A stretch of 64,000 nt of DNA from NCBI RefSeq assembly GCF_003391395.1, contig NZ_CP024190.1:3658001-3722000 (forward strand), read 5' to 3'. A program made the translations under genes and the position numbers. Shown here piece by piece: positions 62,927-64,000 of the stretch. Source of the DNA: Mycobacterium marinum. GTDB taxonomy: Bacteria > Actinomycetota > Actinomycetes > Mycobacteriales > Mycobacteriaceae. The stretch's first letter is position 1. Every line of letters begins with the position of its first letter. The notes below the pieces were generated by a model. That model was not told the origin of the DNA. It made no database searches and saw nothing but the letters and a program-made list of their open reading frames with translations.

Positions 62927-64000
62927 GTGCGTCAGTACAGTGTCCCCGCCCGTTTTTCCGTCGACGAGCGCGACAACGTCGCGGCCATGGTTTTCGAGCA
63001 CGAGCGCGATGATCCCGACCACATCATCTATCAGCGCCAGATCGACGGTATCTGGACCGATATCACCTGCGCCGAGGCGGCCCGGCACGTTCGTTCTGCA
63101 GCATTGGGTTTGATCGCACTCGGAGTCCAGGCCGGTGACCGGGTGTCCATCTTCTCGGCCACTTGCTACGAGTGGGCGATCCTGGATCTGGCGATCCTGG
63201 CGGTGGGCGCTGTCACCGTGCCCATCTACGAGACATCGTCTGCCGAGCAGGTGCGCTGGGTGCTGCAGAATTCAGAAGCCGTGCTGGCGTTCGCCGAGAC
63301 CGACGCGCATGCCGCAATGATCGCCGAGCTGACCGGTGACCTGCCCGCCCTGCGCCGCGTCCTGGTTATCAACGGTTCGGGTCCCAAGGCGCTCGAGCAG
63401 CTCGCCGAGGAGGGTGGGTCGGTTGACCGGGCCGAGCTGACGGCGCGACTCGATGCGCTGCGCTCCTCGGATCCGGCAACCCTGATCTACACCTCAGGCA
63501 CCACCGGGCGGCCGAAGGGCTGCCAACTCACCCACTCCAACCTGCTTCACGAGATTCGCGGCACGCAGGAGTCCCTACCCACGCTGGTGTGCCCCGGGCA
63601 GCGGTTGCTGGTCTTCCTGCCGCTGGCCCACGTGCTGGCCCGGGCACTTGCCTTGTCGGCCTTCGCCAGCAAGGTGACCGTCGGATTCACCAGCGACATC
63701 AAGAATCTGCTGCCACTGTTTGCGGTGTTCAAACCCACAATTGTGGTTTCGGTGCCGCGGGTCTTCGAGAAGGTCTACAACACCGCGGAACAGAACGCCG
63801 CCAACGACGGCAAGGGGGCGATCTTCAAACTCGCCGCGCAGACGGCGGTCGATTGGAGTCGAGCCGTCGATGACGGCCGCCCGGGGTTGCTGTTGCGCGC
63901 CAAGCATGCGCTGTTCGACCGGCTCGTGTACCACAAGTTGCGCGCGGCTCTTGGCGGCGACTGCCACGCGGCGGTCTCCGGTGGGGCACCGCTGGGCGCG
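62927..64000 (+). CDS. fadD15: Long-chain fatty-acid--CoA ligase FadD15 (partial, 3' end outside window)
   Basis: AMP-forming acyl-CoA synthetase. The window contains the first 358 codons with no stop. GTG 62927 follows GAGGT by about 10 bases and gives an N-terminus VRQYSVPARFSVDERDNVAA. Motifs: IYQRQIDGIWTDITCAEAA, VPIYETSSAEQVRWVLQNSE, the P-loop LIYTSGTTGRPKGC, LPLAHVLAR and VSVPRVFEKVYN, the block typical of the long-chain type. Activates fatty acids for phospholipid and lipid synthesis. The C-terminal domain lies beyond the right edge. Confidence 0.95.
   Translation, partial: MRQYSVPARFSVDERDNVAAMVFEHERDDPDHIIYQRQIDGIWTDITCAEAARHVRSAALGLIALGVQAGDRVSIFSATCYEWAILDLAILAVGAVTVPIYETSSAEQVRWVLQNSEAVLAFAETDAHAAMIAELTGDLPALRRVLVINGSGPKALEQLAEEGGSVDRAELTARLDALRSSDPATLIYTSGTTGRPKGCQLTHSNLLHEIRGTQESLPTLVCPGQRLLVFLPLAHVLARALALSAFASKVTVGFTSDIKNLLPLFAVFKPTIVVSVPRVFEKVYNTAEQNAANDGKGAIFKLAAQTAVDWSRAVDDGRPGLLLRAKHALFDRLVYHKLRAALGGDCHAAVSGGAPLGA

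Overview
The window looks like the chromosome of a slow-growing Mycobacterium related to the M. tuberculosis complex. From about 11.3 kb to the end, gene order follows M. tuberculosis Rv2144c to Rv2187 almost gene for gene (recalled from memory, not searched): wag31, yggT, sepF, yggS, pgeF, ftsZ, ftsQ, murC, murG, ftsW, murD, mraY, murF, murE, a PE_PGRS gene, pbpB, an ftsL-like gene, rsmH, mraZ, a DUF3040 gene, a GNAT gene, lppM, an MTHFR-like gene, idsA2, mptA, Rv2175c, pknL, aroG, RNase AS and so on to fadD15. High GC, GTG/TTG starts and a PE_PGRS protein agree with this.

Layout: (1) 1-7.5 kb holds a minus-strand NRPS gene (C-A with embedded N-methyltransferase-T-C-A...). It runs off the left edge, is broken by a one-base frameshift at about 1710, and is preceded by a panD-like aspartate decarboxylase gene. 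(2) 7.7-11.3 kb is an accessory zone with decayed IS3 and IS30 transposases, an alpha/beta hydrolase gene and a vapC-like remnant. (3) 11.3-35.4 kb is the dcw cell-division and peptidoglycan cluster on the minus strand, with very tight coupling from murE to ftsQ and an MraZ-type operator upstream of mraZ. (4) 35.8-43.7 kb holds conserved envelope, prenyl and kinase genes. (5) 43.7-55.0 kb is the most striking part: a complete mevalonate-pathway operon flanked by two paralogous prenyl diphosphate synthases, with a divergently transcribed class I terpene synthase and an NphT7-type acetoacetyl-CoA synthase. It sits between pknL and aroG, where M. tuberculosis has only an insertion sequence. (6) 55.1-64 kb returns to conserved genes (aroG, RNase AS, mannosyltransferase, acyltransferase, ArsA-like ATPase, two SRPBCC proteins, fadD15).

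How the special cluster should work: NphT7-like enzyme (malonyl-CoA + acetyl-CoA to acetoacetyl-CoA), HMG-CoA synthase, HMG-CoA reductase, mevalonate kinase, phosphomevalonate kinase, diphosphomevalonate decarboxylase, type I IPP isomerase, prenyl diphosphate synthase(s), then the class I terpene cyclase. Mycobacteria normally make isoprenoid precursors by the MEP pathway. The cluster therefore looks like a dedicated precursor line for a specialised terpenoid whose structure cannot be told from sequence.

Limits: functions come from motif reading and remembered homologues. No search, alignment or structure prediction was run. Start codons were chosen from Shine-Dalgarno-like spacing and remembered orthologue N-termini.
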